A stretch of 64,000 nucleotides of DNA, taken from positions 646,501 to 710,500 of the forward strand of contig JAKCOZ010000106.1 in NCBI GenBank assembly GCA_022605955.1. Reading direction: 5' to 3'. Source of the DNA: Rallus limicola (lineage: Eukaryota > Chordata > Aves > Gruiformes > Rallidae). The notes beneath the pieces were generated by a model. The model ran no database searches, was not told the origin of the DNA, and worked only from the letters and a program-made list of their open reading frames with translations. The position numbers and the translations under genes are program-made. The first letter of the stretch is position 1; each line of letters begins with the position of its first letter. Below are positions 47,595 through 57,343 of this stretch, piece by piece.

Positions 47595-48241
47595 TGATGT
47601 ACGGGTATAGAAACAGGTATAGCATAAAACCTGAAAATTAACTAGATGTTCGTGGTCTCGGGGAAAGGCAAATCTGCTTTTCTCTCATAGCAAAGGGGCT
47701 GTGATAACTTCATGCTAACTCGAGAAAGAGGTAAAAGGCAAGAATTCAAAGGCAGAATGTTATCAGCCCACGGCTGCTCTCTCAGGCAAGCAGAGCCGAG
47801 GCGCATCCCGTATCTCTTCGACAAAGAAAACCAGACGGCTGAAATACGTCCATGGGCCCCTCACAAGGACATCAATTAGCACAGACTGATAGAGGCACTG
47901 CAAGCTGGCAAGATCCATGCATTCCAGGCAAGAGGTGAAAATACATCATGAGGGAGACATACAGCCTTCCTCCCAGAGACCCCTGCCCACGACCCTTACA
48001 AGGATCTGCGCAAGCGCCAAGGACTGATAAGCTAATTAGCACGAGAAGCGAGAGTAGGCGGGTTTAGGTACTTAATATGTACAGGCGTTGATAGAATAGT
48101 CATGGTTTTACTGTATAAATGTAAGATCGGTCGACTGCTTCGGCATGCACGCTTGTGGCGGAGAGATCCCCCGTGCATCTGCGCGCAATAAACATCCCTA
48201 CTTTATAACTTTCGAGTTATAGAGTCGATTTCCGTACTTCA
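47595..48241 (+). mobile_element. 3' LTR of class I ERV, right arm
   Basis: Starts TGATGTACGGG after the purine tract AAAAGGGGGGA, has AATAAA at 48187-48192 and ends TTCA at 48241. No matching 5' LTR exists at the other end of the element. Confidence 0.87.
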
Positions 48242-48643
48242 GTATTATAATAAGTGCTAAATAACCCATTACTGTATATTCATTATTACTGTAATTGCTG
48301 TTATGTTGTTGTGTGTTGTACCAATGGAGTTACAGCCGGAATCATACACGTCAATGAAGGAAGACTGCCACCATGATGGGACCGAGACCTGCCATCACAA
48401 GAACTTTTTCCTCTTCCCCTTGGAAAATGAACACTTTTGATTCACAGACTGTGACCATGGACCATGTCAGATGCATCGGTCGAGAGCCCGAGATGCAGCA
48501 TGCAACGATCCAATGGCGCATACTGACACCATGAGAGACTGTTACAACGAATGGAGCCTGAAGATCATGGACTAAACCATTCACTCAAAAGAAATGGTTG
48601 GACCTGTTCATGATGTAAATGGTATGGAATAAGGGGTGGATAA
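48242..48643 (+). mobile_element. ERV-L 3' internal region, right arm
   Basis: Noncoding. It ends with the purine tract AAGGGGTGGA at about 48631-48640, immediately before the LTR. Confidence 0.65.
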
Positions 48644-49211
48644 TGTCCTGGTTTCAGTCAGGATAGAGTTAATTTCATGTGTAGCAGCGGATGGAATGCT
48701 GTGTTTGGGAGTTACAATGAAAGCAGTGCTGAGAACACCCTGATGTTTTTGGTTGCAGTCAGACAGTCAAAGCCAGGACAGGTGACCCAGATGGGCCAAA
48801 GAGAGTATTCCATGCCAATTACATCCTGCCCTGGATAAAGGGGGGCTGATGGGAGGAAGAGGGGGGGCGGTTCCGGGACGCGAGGGTCTTGGGGGACGGT
48901 CGGGTTCCGGGACAGCTCTGGGTGGTGCGGCCTGAGTTGTGTGGTTGGGTGAGAAGCTGCATTGGGTATCAATAGTTTCATATTCTTTTGCTCTAAAGTC
49001 CTGTTAGCACTGTTATATTTGATCTTTCTGTTCTCTTAGTAAACTACCCTTATCCCAACCCACGGGCCTCTTAGTTTCTTGGGTTTGGAGTTATTTGTCC
49101 CTTCCTTTTCCCTTCCCTTGTTTCCCCCCCTTTCCCTCTTCCCCTGCTCTTTTACATTAAGGAGCAGGCAGCTGCGTGGATCTCGGCCCAAGCCAGGGTG
49201 AAACCACGACA
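48644..49211 (+). mobile_element. ERV-L-like LTR, right arm
   Basis: Starts TGTCCTGGTTTCAGTC and ends GAAACCACGACA, a terminal inverted pair. It follows a purine tract, so it is a 3' LTR on the plus strand. Confidence 0.85.
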
Positions 49212-49929
49212 AAAGCGGTAAATCTGTCGGAAAGAATGAGTATGAGTAAATCTGCCATCAAGGTATGCACACCCCCCCCCCCACTGTTATCCCTTTGGAA
49301 GGAAAAAATGTGGAAAGAAACCGTGCAACTGACTGCCGTTAATATCTGTTCACCTCTAACGTTGCTGAGCCTAAAACACTTTATGACGCAGTTAAAAATG
49401 TCAGACGCCATGAGCAACTGCGTCTTGTCCTTGAAGAGCCGGCAAACATGGACGTGGAGCAGGCAACAGCCTGCCCTGCTGTGAAAGGTTCTGCAGAGAT
49501 GAGAACTACAGATATAAAGAATCACCGACTGAACCACCGGGCAAGAAACCTCAGGACAGCAACAACACTCCTATGGAGAAGGACAAGTATCGGCTTCAAT
49601 AACCATCGGCTGAGGGACACAGCGACTGCTCGCCGGAGCCTGGACACGTAAGGTGTTGTCAGTACAGGGAAAATGCTTAAATCAGGGTATTTCGATTTCT
49701 ACACAATCGTGCTAATTACCAGGGAGGGTTTATGTGGGGATGAGTGGAGGGTGGAGAAAGTGGGAGGTGGGGGAAGCATGCCGACCGCGCGGCGGTCCTG
49801 ACACTCAGTCCCCCCCCCCCCCAAACTGAGTGGATTCGCGTCTTGCCATGTTATTTGTCTGATAAATTGGTTTGCAGTATTTGTCTGTCTATGCTATAGA
49901 TTCAGGGATGCGTTTCTCCAACTGAGAGC
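49212..49929. other. Unassigned, possible decayed gag, right arm
   Basis: A plus-strand open segment ending at 49651 reads DAVKNVRRHEQLRLVLEEP and a long basic tail. It is charged and gag-like but not recognised. Confidence 0.35.
49802..49832. repeat. C13 tract in an 8-bp inverted repeat, right arm
   Basis: Mirror of 32776-32806, with flanks CACTCAGT and ACTGAGTG. Confidence 0.9.
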
Positions 49930-51120
49930 AAGTCTGGTTACTAAGGAAAAGGATTTCTGATAGCGACCATTGACAGTGGGCAGCTTGCTTTAAACATGTA
50001 ACCTGCACAATAGAAATGTCCATCTGGGTTGATCAGTGGACAAAATTTCATACGGGAGCAAAAATTGCTTTTCAGACTATCAACAAAATTAACCCAGGAA
50101 AAAGGTATCACTGGGTGCGCTCCCTCAAAGCATAAAAAACTTACCAACTCTGTGCCAAATTTATGTGGCTTCGACACTTGTTCCAGTACGGAAAATGCAA
50201 TCCTCGTTTCATCTTTTATCATTGCATGGTTGATATCTTGATTCTGGGGAAAAACTTGAACCTTGAAAGTTTGATTCGTGACTTAACAGTGTATTTGGGA
50301 GGCAAGGCGTTACAGATTGGTCTGTAGAAAATTCAGAAGACACCAGTATGGAAATATTTGGACTGACAGATTGGTAACTAATGCACAAGAGTTGCTTAGA
50401 GATATTAACTGGCTTTGCTCATTGCGTGGTATCATGCATCAGTATTTTTATTACCTATATTTGCAGCCACACTGAACCAACTGGCTGACTCAAGGTCTAG
50501 CAGGGAGAAATCAGAGAGCAGACAGGCTGGTAGCAACGACATGAGCTGCTGTGTTGCACAAGCTCAGAAGTCGTAAGAATTTTTTTTAACACATTGTTAA
50601 GATACTTCCACGACAATACCACTGGTTGGTTGCTGAATTTAAAGGGTTTGTACTGCTGCTGCACAAACCAAGAAATCTAGTGAACATTCAGTGCCAGGTG
50701 TGCTCTGCTATAGCAGCACTTGAGTACCCTGTGTAGTCAAAACTGACAATGACAGCCCAGAACATACAGCACAAGCAATACAAGCCTTTTCTTTTTCAGT
50801 TATGGAACGTTACCTATGTTACAGGGACACCACATTTGCCTGCAGGTCAGGCTGTAGTGGAACATATGAATCAAACTCTCAAGCGTTTGCTCTACAAAAT
50901 AAAAACGGGGGAGAGGAGGAGATCTCTCCAACTGATTGCTTTTTCAATTATGGACATGCAGTAGGGCTAAAAGGAGGTTTGAAAGGGAACAAGAAGAATA
51001 ATAAAAGGTGTTCATAAGAAATGAAGTTGCAGGTACTAATTTGGGGAAGGAGATCTGCCTATGTCATGACAGATATGGGAACCAAGTGGATAAAGCCATG
51101 GATCCAGAAGAAATCAAGCC
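49930..51120 (+). pseudogene. Alpharetrovirus-like pol remnant (RT and integrase), right arm
   Basis: RT pieces: PTLCQIYVASTLVPVR, then HCMVDILILGK at about 50220-50260, where YMDD is expected, and IQKTPVWKYLDWQI. Integrase pieces: GTPHLPAGQAVVEHMNQTLK at about 50822-50880 and a C-terminal WGRRSAYVMTDMGTKWIK at about 51040-51093. They occur in different frames with stops. One catalytic Asp of the RT is replaced by Val. The family call rests on these motifs and the linked env. Confidence 0.75.
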
Positions 51121-52350
51121 TGCATGAACCAGGATGGGATCCTGATCTCAGCAACTAAGTCAAGTGTTCTAACTGCAGCCACGATGGACTATGAATTTTG
51201 CTGTGGGACATTTTGAACCATCCAACAGTCTTTGAAACATGCATGTGTTTGTGGTAAATGAAAAGTAGGGAAATGATGATTTCTGCACAGCCTAAGATCA
51301 TAGACTACAATGGATGCCTACACATAAATGTGAGGCTGATGTTACCCGCACTCCTGACACTCCTGATTGGCAAAGCAAACAAATACAATAGCAAAGGTAG
51401 TAAAGTACTTAGCCACAGATTTGTGCAGCACTTGAGTTTTGCTGCTGTCTCATGATACGTGCTGCAGGAATCTGTCTGACCACTCAGCATTCAGAAATTA
51501 AGAGAACAAGCTCAAAAGATACAACATGAAAAAATCAATTCTCTAGATTGGGCAGTTGGTTTCATGAGTGGGCATTTCAGGATGGTTGTTGTCAATGGTC
51601 AAATTTGGATTATTCAGTTTGGATTATTGAATATGGTAATTATGGCACTTGTCTTACATTTACGGCCATGCTTGCTGAGCTTTCTGCAAAGGGCCCTTGC
51701 AGAGACCTCTAACAAGCAGATAGTAAAAAGGAAAAATTGGGAGGACAGCAGGCTTGCTAGCGGTCTGGCTCTCCTCACAAGGACATAGGCCCTGACAGTA
51801 TCCCTGAATTCCCATGCAACAGGAAAATTACTCATGCTGAGAGGTATTTGGTAATCACATTCTCAAAACACAGTGGCCTCGAAGGCAGGTGGACAGGCTG
51901 CCTTACAGCAAAGAGCTGAGAGAAGCTATTTGGAAGTAAGTGAACAGATCATGTACTATTCATAATGAGAGAGTCAAAAACCAGTGCAGGTGTGCAGGTA
52001 ACTTTTAGACATCAAAGGTAGGCTAACAATGTGTAGCTCTAAGATGTGCTTATCAAAACTTGTTACAGTTACTAATTAATCACTTTGGTGTAGACTCTGT
52101 GTGTAGCAAATTAGCAGGTGTGACTATTATCTACTAAAAGAAATAAGTATAGTTGAACTTTTGTTAACCACTGAGCACAACCTGAGGGGCAGCCAAAGCT
52201 ACCTGACCAGTCGAGGTGACTGGGCCCGTACAGTTAGTTCATCAACGGGCTCAAGAGCTGTCAGCCTCGAAGTTAAGAGTATAACCAAAGGTGTTCAGCA
52301 CCTGTAATTTGGAGTATTAAAGAAGAGGATGGGGAACAAATTAAGGCAAA
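51121..52350. other. ERV interior between pol and env, right arm
   Basis: Degenerate, with no clear frames. Confidence 0.4.
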
Positions 52351-53757
52351 GTGCGCAGGGTGGTCTGGATGGAAGCTGCAATCATGAACATCTCTCGCGT
52401 GCGACTTTGCATCCTTTATGTGGTAATGGTTAAGGCTGGAGCATCAGTATCCCGTCTTACTGACCCTCGAGAAAAGGTCTGGGTTTCTTTGGCCCGCTCA
52501 CTCAACACAACTAGCTCTTGTGCAAGCTTAGCAACACCTAGGTCACCATTCACTACATGCCTTGTGGGAGTACCTTTAAGCAACGCTGCTTTTCCTATGT
52601 TTAACCAGTCTCTTGCAGCTTTGTGCAAACAATATAATGTAACTAGTTCTTTTTAGGTGGAATAATCTTGATGATGATAAGTGGGATGACAAGCTCCCTG
52701 TAGGCCCTGAACCGCAAGAAATTGGTATCACAAACTCTCTCAATGCTAGCTATTGTGTTTATATTGGAAGGAGGGGTTGGTCAGGTGAGGCTAAGGAAGG
52801 ACGCAGAGTTGATGAGTCAAACCCCACGATCATTACTCCAACAGGTGATTCTACCCGTTGGGAAAAAACATGGTGTCGGGACATATCCCGTACTAAGGAC
52901 AGGCCGGCCTCTGGCACCATGGTACCCAGGCACCTACCCAAAGGATTCTTCTTAATTTGTGGCAATCGTGCCTGGACAGGGATTCCCACAAACCCTCTCG
53001 GAGGGCCCTGTACCATAGGTCAGCTCAGTTTAGGTGCACCGCCTCACCATCCTAATTCGACTCACAGATACCATTTCAGAAGGGACCTTACTACCACCTT
53101 AGAGTCAAACTGTCGTGACTCAGTTAACCTTTGGGGTAAATGGGAAATTACAGCTGTATCATTTTTCTCACCGAGTGTTGCTGCAGCACGGGCTCATAAA
53201 AATCTAGGAAACCTGGCATGCTGGGTGACCAAACAAGCCAACGTAACAGGCCGGGTCTTACCGGAATTGGTGTAAGATCTGTCTACAGGACAACATGCCG
53301 TTCTCCAGAATAGGGCCGCCATAGACTTCTTATTGCCGGCCCATGGGCATGGTTGTGAGGATTTTGACGGGCTGTGCTGCATGGATTTGAATGACCGCTC
53401 CAGATCCATCCACAAGGAGATTCAGGACCTGATGCAACACTCTCAAAAGATCACATAAAGATACTGGGGGTTTTTGGCTTGGAGGCTTTGGGGAATTGGA
53501 TGGGATAGAGTGATTGGCTTAAAGGCATTTTTCAAACAGGGTTGTTGATTTTAACCGTAGTTGTAATAGTATTGCTTTGTTTAGGGGGTGTATTTTCTTG
53601 TCTCAAAGCCCTTTTTCTGAAAATGGTTAACCAGGCTTTTCTCCTACAAAATAAAAACGGGGGAATTGTGGAGGAATGGTTAGCTAACAGAGGCCACACA
53701 GACACGGGCCAGCTGTCTGAGCTGGAATTTGGGAGGCACCGGCCACAGCTAGTCTAG
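52351..53757 (+). pseudogene. Alpharetrovirus-like env, right arm
   Basis: The start at 52351 leads to a hydrophobic signal-like segment and a surface unit with several N-glycosylation sequons. After frame changes the frame 52919-53275 ends in a TAA at 53273. The same phase then continues into the TM unit with [11 protein letters not shown] and a CX6CC motif (CEDFDGLCC), and a membrane anchor is at 53542-53640. CX6CC is known from gamma- and alpharetroviral type envelopes with a linked SU-TM. The single stop and two frame changes disable it. Confidence 0.8.
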
Positions 53758-54010
53758 TTGCTGATATGACCTGGACGTGCTATTCTTGGATACCTGAGTT
53801 GCAAAGAACAGGATGCCTCTCTGATTCAGGCGTGAGAAAAGGGGGATGTAGCTGACCACCGATGAAGAACTAAGGGCAGGACTGACCTTAAAAATAATAA
53901 CCAATAATGAGCTTGACTAATTAGAACTACCATAAAAGACAACTGTACTATTCAATAAAAGGAGCTTGCTGATTACTCACATCCAGTGTCCAAGTCTTCC
54001 CTCCGTCGCA
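53667..54010 (+). mobile_element. 3' LTR of alpharetrovirus-like ERV, right arm
   Basis: Starts TGTGGAGG after a purine tract and has CAATAAAAGG at about 53954. The end is placed near 54010 but is uncertain. No 5' LTR is found. Confidence 0.7.
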
Positions 54011-54128
54011 ACGTGTCCCCAGACTGACCTCCCAAACCCCCCAATCTTCCCCATCCCTCCCTTAGTCACCCCCTCCTCACTTTACCCAACCCGGCCCTGG
54101 GCTACTCCCCCACACCGCCCAAATCCCA

Positions 54129-56216
54129 CCGGCCCGGCCCCGCCGCCGAGGCGCGGACCGGCCCGGCCCCGCCGCCGAGGCGCGGACCGGCCCGGCCCCG
54201 CCGCCGAGGCGCGGACCGGCCCGGCCCCGCCGCCGAGGCGCGGACCGGCCCGGCCCCGCCGCCGAGGCGCGGACCGGCCCGGCCCCGCCGCCGAGGCGCG
54301 GACCGGCCCGGCCCCGCCGCCGAGGCGCGGACCGGCCCGGCCCCGCCGCCGAGGCGCGGACCGGCCCGGCCCCGCCGCCGAGGCGCGGACCGGCCCGGCC
54401 CCGCCGCCGAGGCGCGGACCGGCCCGGCCCCGCCGCCGAGGCGCGGACCGGCCCGGCCCCGCCGCCGAGGCGCGGACCGGCCCGGCCCCGCCGCCGAGGC
54501 GCGGACCGGCCCGGCCCCGCCGCCGAGGCGCGGACCGGCCCGGCCCCGCCGCCGAGGCGCGGACCGGCCCGGCCCCGCCGCCGAGGCGCGGACCGGCCCG
54601 GCCCCGCCGCCGAGGCGCGGACCGGCCCGGCCCCGCCGCCGAGGCGCGGACCGGCCCGGCCCCCGCCGCCGAGGCGCGGACCGGCCCGGCCCCGCCGCCG
54701 AGGCGCGGACCGGCCCGGCCCCGCCGCCGAGGCGCGGACCGGCCCGGCCCCGCCGCCGAGGCGCGGACCGGCCCGGCCCCGCCGCCGAGGCGCGGACCGG
54801 CCCGGCCCCGCCGCCGAGGCGCGGACCGGCCCGGCCCCGCCGCCGAGGCGCGGACCGGCCCGGCCCCGCCGCCGAGGCGCGGACCGGCCCGGCCCCGCCG
54901 CCGAGGCGCGGACCGGCCCGGCCCCGCCGCCGAGGCGCGGACCGGCCCGGCCCCGCCGCCGAGGCGCGGACCGGCCCGGCCCCGCCGCCGAGGCGCGGAC
55001 CGGCCCGGCCCCGCCGCCGAGGCGCGGACCGGCCCGGCCCCGCCGCCGAGGCGCGGACCGGCCCGGCCCCGCCGCCGAGGCGCGGACCGGCCCGGCCCCG
55101 CCGCCGAGGCGCGGACCGGCCCGGCCCCGCCGCCGAGGCGCGGACCGGCCCGGCCCCGCCGCCGAGGCGCGGACCGGCCCGGCCCCGCCGCCGAGGCGCG
55201 GACCGGCCCGGCCCCGCCGCCGAGGCGCGGACCGGCCCGGCCCCGCCGCCGAGGCGCGGACCGGCCCGGCCCCGCCGCCGAGGCGCGGACCGGCCCGGCC
55301 CCGCCGCCGAGGCGCGGACCGGCCCGGCCCCGCCGCCGAGGCGCGGACCGGCCCGGCCCCGCCGCCGAGGCGCGGACCGGCCCGGCCCCGCCGCCGAGGC
55401 GCGGACCGGCCCGGCCCCGCCGCCGAGGCGCGGACCGGCCCGGCCCCGCCGCCGAGGCGCGGACCGGCCCGGCCCCGCCGCCGAGGCGCGGACCGGCCCG
55501 GCCCCGCCGCCGAGGCGCGGACCGGCCCGGCCCCGCCGCCGAGGCGCGGACCGGCCCGGCCCCGCCGCCGAGGCGCGGACCGGCCCGGCCCCGCCGCCGA
55601 GGCGCGGACCGGCCCGGCCCCGCCGCCGAGGCGCGGACCGGCCCGGCCCCGCCGCCGAGGCGCGGACCGGCCCGGCCCCGCCGCCGAGGCGCGGACCGGC
55701 CCGGCCCCGCCGCCGAGGCGCGGACCGGCCCGGCCCCGCCGCCGAGGCGCGGACCGGCCCGGCCCCGCCGCCGAGGCGCGGACCGGCCCGGCCCCGCCGC
55801 CGAGGCGCGGACCGGCCCGGCCCCGCCGCCGAGGCGCGGACCGGCCCGGCCCCGCCGCCGAGGCGCGGACCGGCCCGGCCCCGCCGCCGAGGCGCGGACC
55901 GGCCCGGCCCCGCCGCCGAGGCGCGGACCGGCCCGGCCCCGCCGCCGAGGCGCGGACCGGCCCGGCCCCGCCGCCGAGGCGCGGACCGGCCCGGCCCCGC
56001 CGCCGAGGCGCGGACCGGCCCGGCCCCGCCGCCGAGGCGCGGACCGGCCCGGCCCCCGCCGCCGAGGCGCGGACCGGCCCGGCCCCGCCGCCGAGGCGCG
56101 GACCGGCCCGGCCCCGCCGCCGAGGCGCGGACCGGCCCGGCCCCGCCGCCGAGGCGCGGACCGGCCCGGCCCCGCCGCCGAGGCGCGGACCGGCCCGGCC
56201 CCCGCCGCCGAGGCGC
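54129..56216. repeat. 29-bp GC-rich minisatellite, about 72 copies, right arm only
   Basis: The unit GCCGCCGAGGCGCGGACCGG plus CCCGGCCCC is repeated almost without change over 2.09 kb. Three units carry one extra C (near 54660, 56055 and 56200). Because 29 is not a multiple of three and the unit has no stop, all frames stay open and yield artefactual proteins of 713-804 residues. It lies just inside the intron that follows the heat-shock-type exon (donor at 56263). The left arm has only two short units. Confidence 0.97.
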
Positions 56217-56263
56217 GCCGCACCTCGGGAAACCCACCCCGACCGGACCCGCAAGAGGTTCAC

Positions 56264-56466
56264 CTGTTCCTGGCTCTCTCCGCGGATCCTCCTGCGCACC
56301 CACACGCTCTCCGGCTCCACCAACTGCGCGCACGGCCGAACTTCACGCTTATATACTGCCCGAAGCAGGCACCTCTCTGATTGGTCGCGGTTTCCCGCCG
56401 TTTGAAGCTGCTCAGCTGGTGACAGAGACTGCGCATGCGCCACCCGCACATGGAACATTCTGGAAC
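56264..56466 (-). promoter_or_regulatory. Heat-shock-element TATA promoter and noncoding exon, right arm
   Basis: Mirror of 28100-28303. It has the heat-shock element (56452-56465), the NRF1-like GCGCATGCGC (56431-56440), an inverted CCAAT box ATTGG (56380-56384) that the left copy lacks, TATA (56348-56355) and a GTGAAC donor (56263-56258). The ancestral promoter probably had the CCAAT box. Confidence 0.72.
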
Positions 56467-56585
56467 GAGCACTCAAAGCCCCTCCCCGGCCGTCTGCCGG
56501 CTTGAGGACAAATTCCTTTTGTGTTTAGTTATTGCAGGGCGGGACACATTGGGGGTGTGGGGGGAGCGCTTAGCACTGAGGGGCT

Positions 56586-56646
56586 GCTACGGGGTGCACC
56601 CCCTCCCCCCCAAAAAGCATCGACTCTTTGAGGGGCACCCTGTACC
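56586..56646. repeat. Hairpin with flipped loop, right arm
   Basis: One stem is GGCACCCTGTACC (56634-56646). The other is an imperfect GCTACGGGGTGC (56586-56597). The loop sequence AAAAAGCATCGACTCTTTG has the same plus-strand orientation as in the left arm, although all flanking sequence is inverted. Confidence 0.9.
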
Positions 56647-56947
56647 AGCCCCTCCCCTCCCTGCTCGACTCCCCCTTCGCCTGAAGGCACCTGGGGCAGG
56701 GTGGGGTGTCACACATGGATAAACAAGGCAGGGCTCAGACCTTCTCCACACACACCCAACCCCCAGTTTATTTTGCCATTTTACTGTCTTGATTTATTGA
56801 AGTTCCTACACTTGTAGCAGCTTCTCTGGAGGAACAGGTTATGCAGCTAATTGGGATTGCCATTTTTATCTGTCTCAGAGGGAAAAAATGATAATTTGAT
56901 AAGGGTTTAACCTTCTTTGCTGTTGTGTTTATTGGCATCTTTAGCAG

Positions 56948-57033
56948 CTACCCAAATGGAAGCCGAGTTACGGGCTGTAGAAGAGAACACATTTGATAAT
57001 CATTTTCTCTATGTGACAATAAAAGATGAAAAG
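56948..57033 (+). other. Unrecognised candidate exon, right arm
   Basis: Mirror of 26801-26886, with the same acceptor, reading frame and GTAGAA donor. The CpG-rich upstream block of the left arm is missing here. Confidence 0.5.
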
Positions 57034-57126
57034 GTAGAATACTCATAGCTACCTATTCAAACGCTTTGCTCTGTAAATTATAACTCTGTGATTGGTTAAG
57101 ACTGAGAAGCATTACTTGAACGTCAG

Positions 57127-57343
57127 GGTCGTGGTTTCACCCCGGCTGTGGGCTGAGATCCACGCAGCTGCCTGCTCCTTAAAGTAAAAGAGCAGGAGAA
57201 AAGGGAAAAGGGGCGGGGGGAACAAGGGAAGGGAAAAGGAAGGGGCAAATAACTCCAAAATAAAGAAACTAAGAGGCCCGTGGGTTGGGATAAGGATAGT
57301 TTACTAAGAGAACAGAAAGATAAAATATATACAATGATTTTTG
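57127..57343 (-). mobile_element. Truncated LTR present only in the right arm
   Basis: Begins GTCGTGGTTTCACCCCGGC, like the LTRs at 14456 and 33403, and ends after about 217 bases inside the LTR. The left arm is uninterrupted here (GCTACAAAACTGACGTTC near 26700). Confidence 0.85.

Noticed and set aside
53966..56476. Very long open frames of 713-804 codons on both strands
   Set aside because: They are the translation of the 29-bp minisatellite, which has no stop in any frame. They are not genes.
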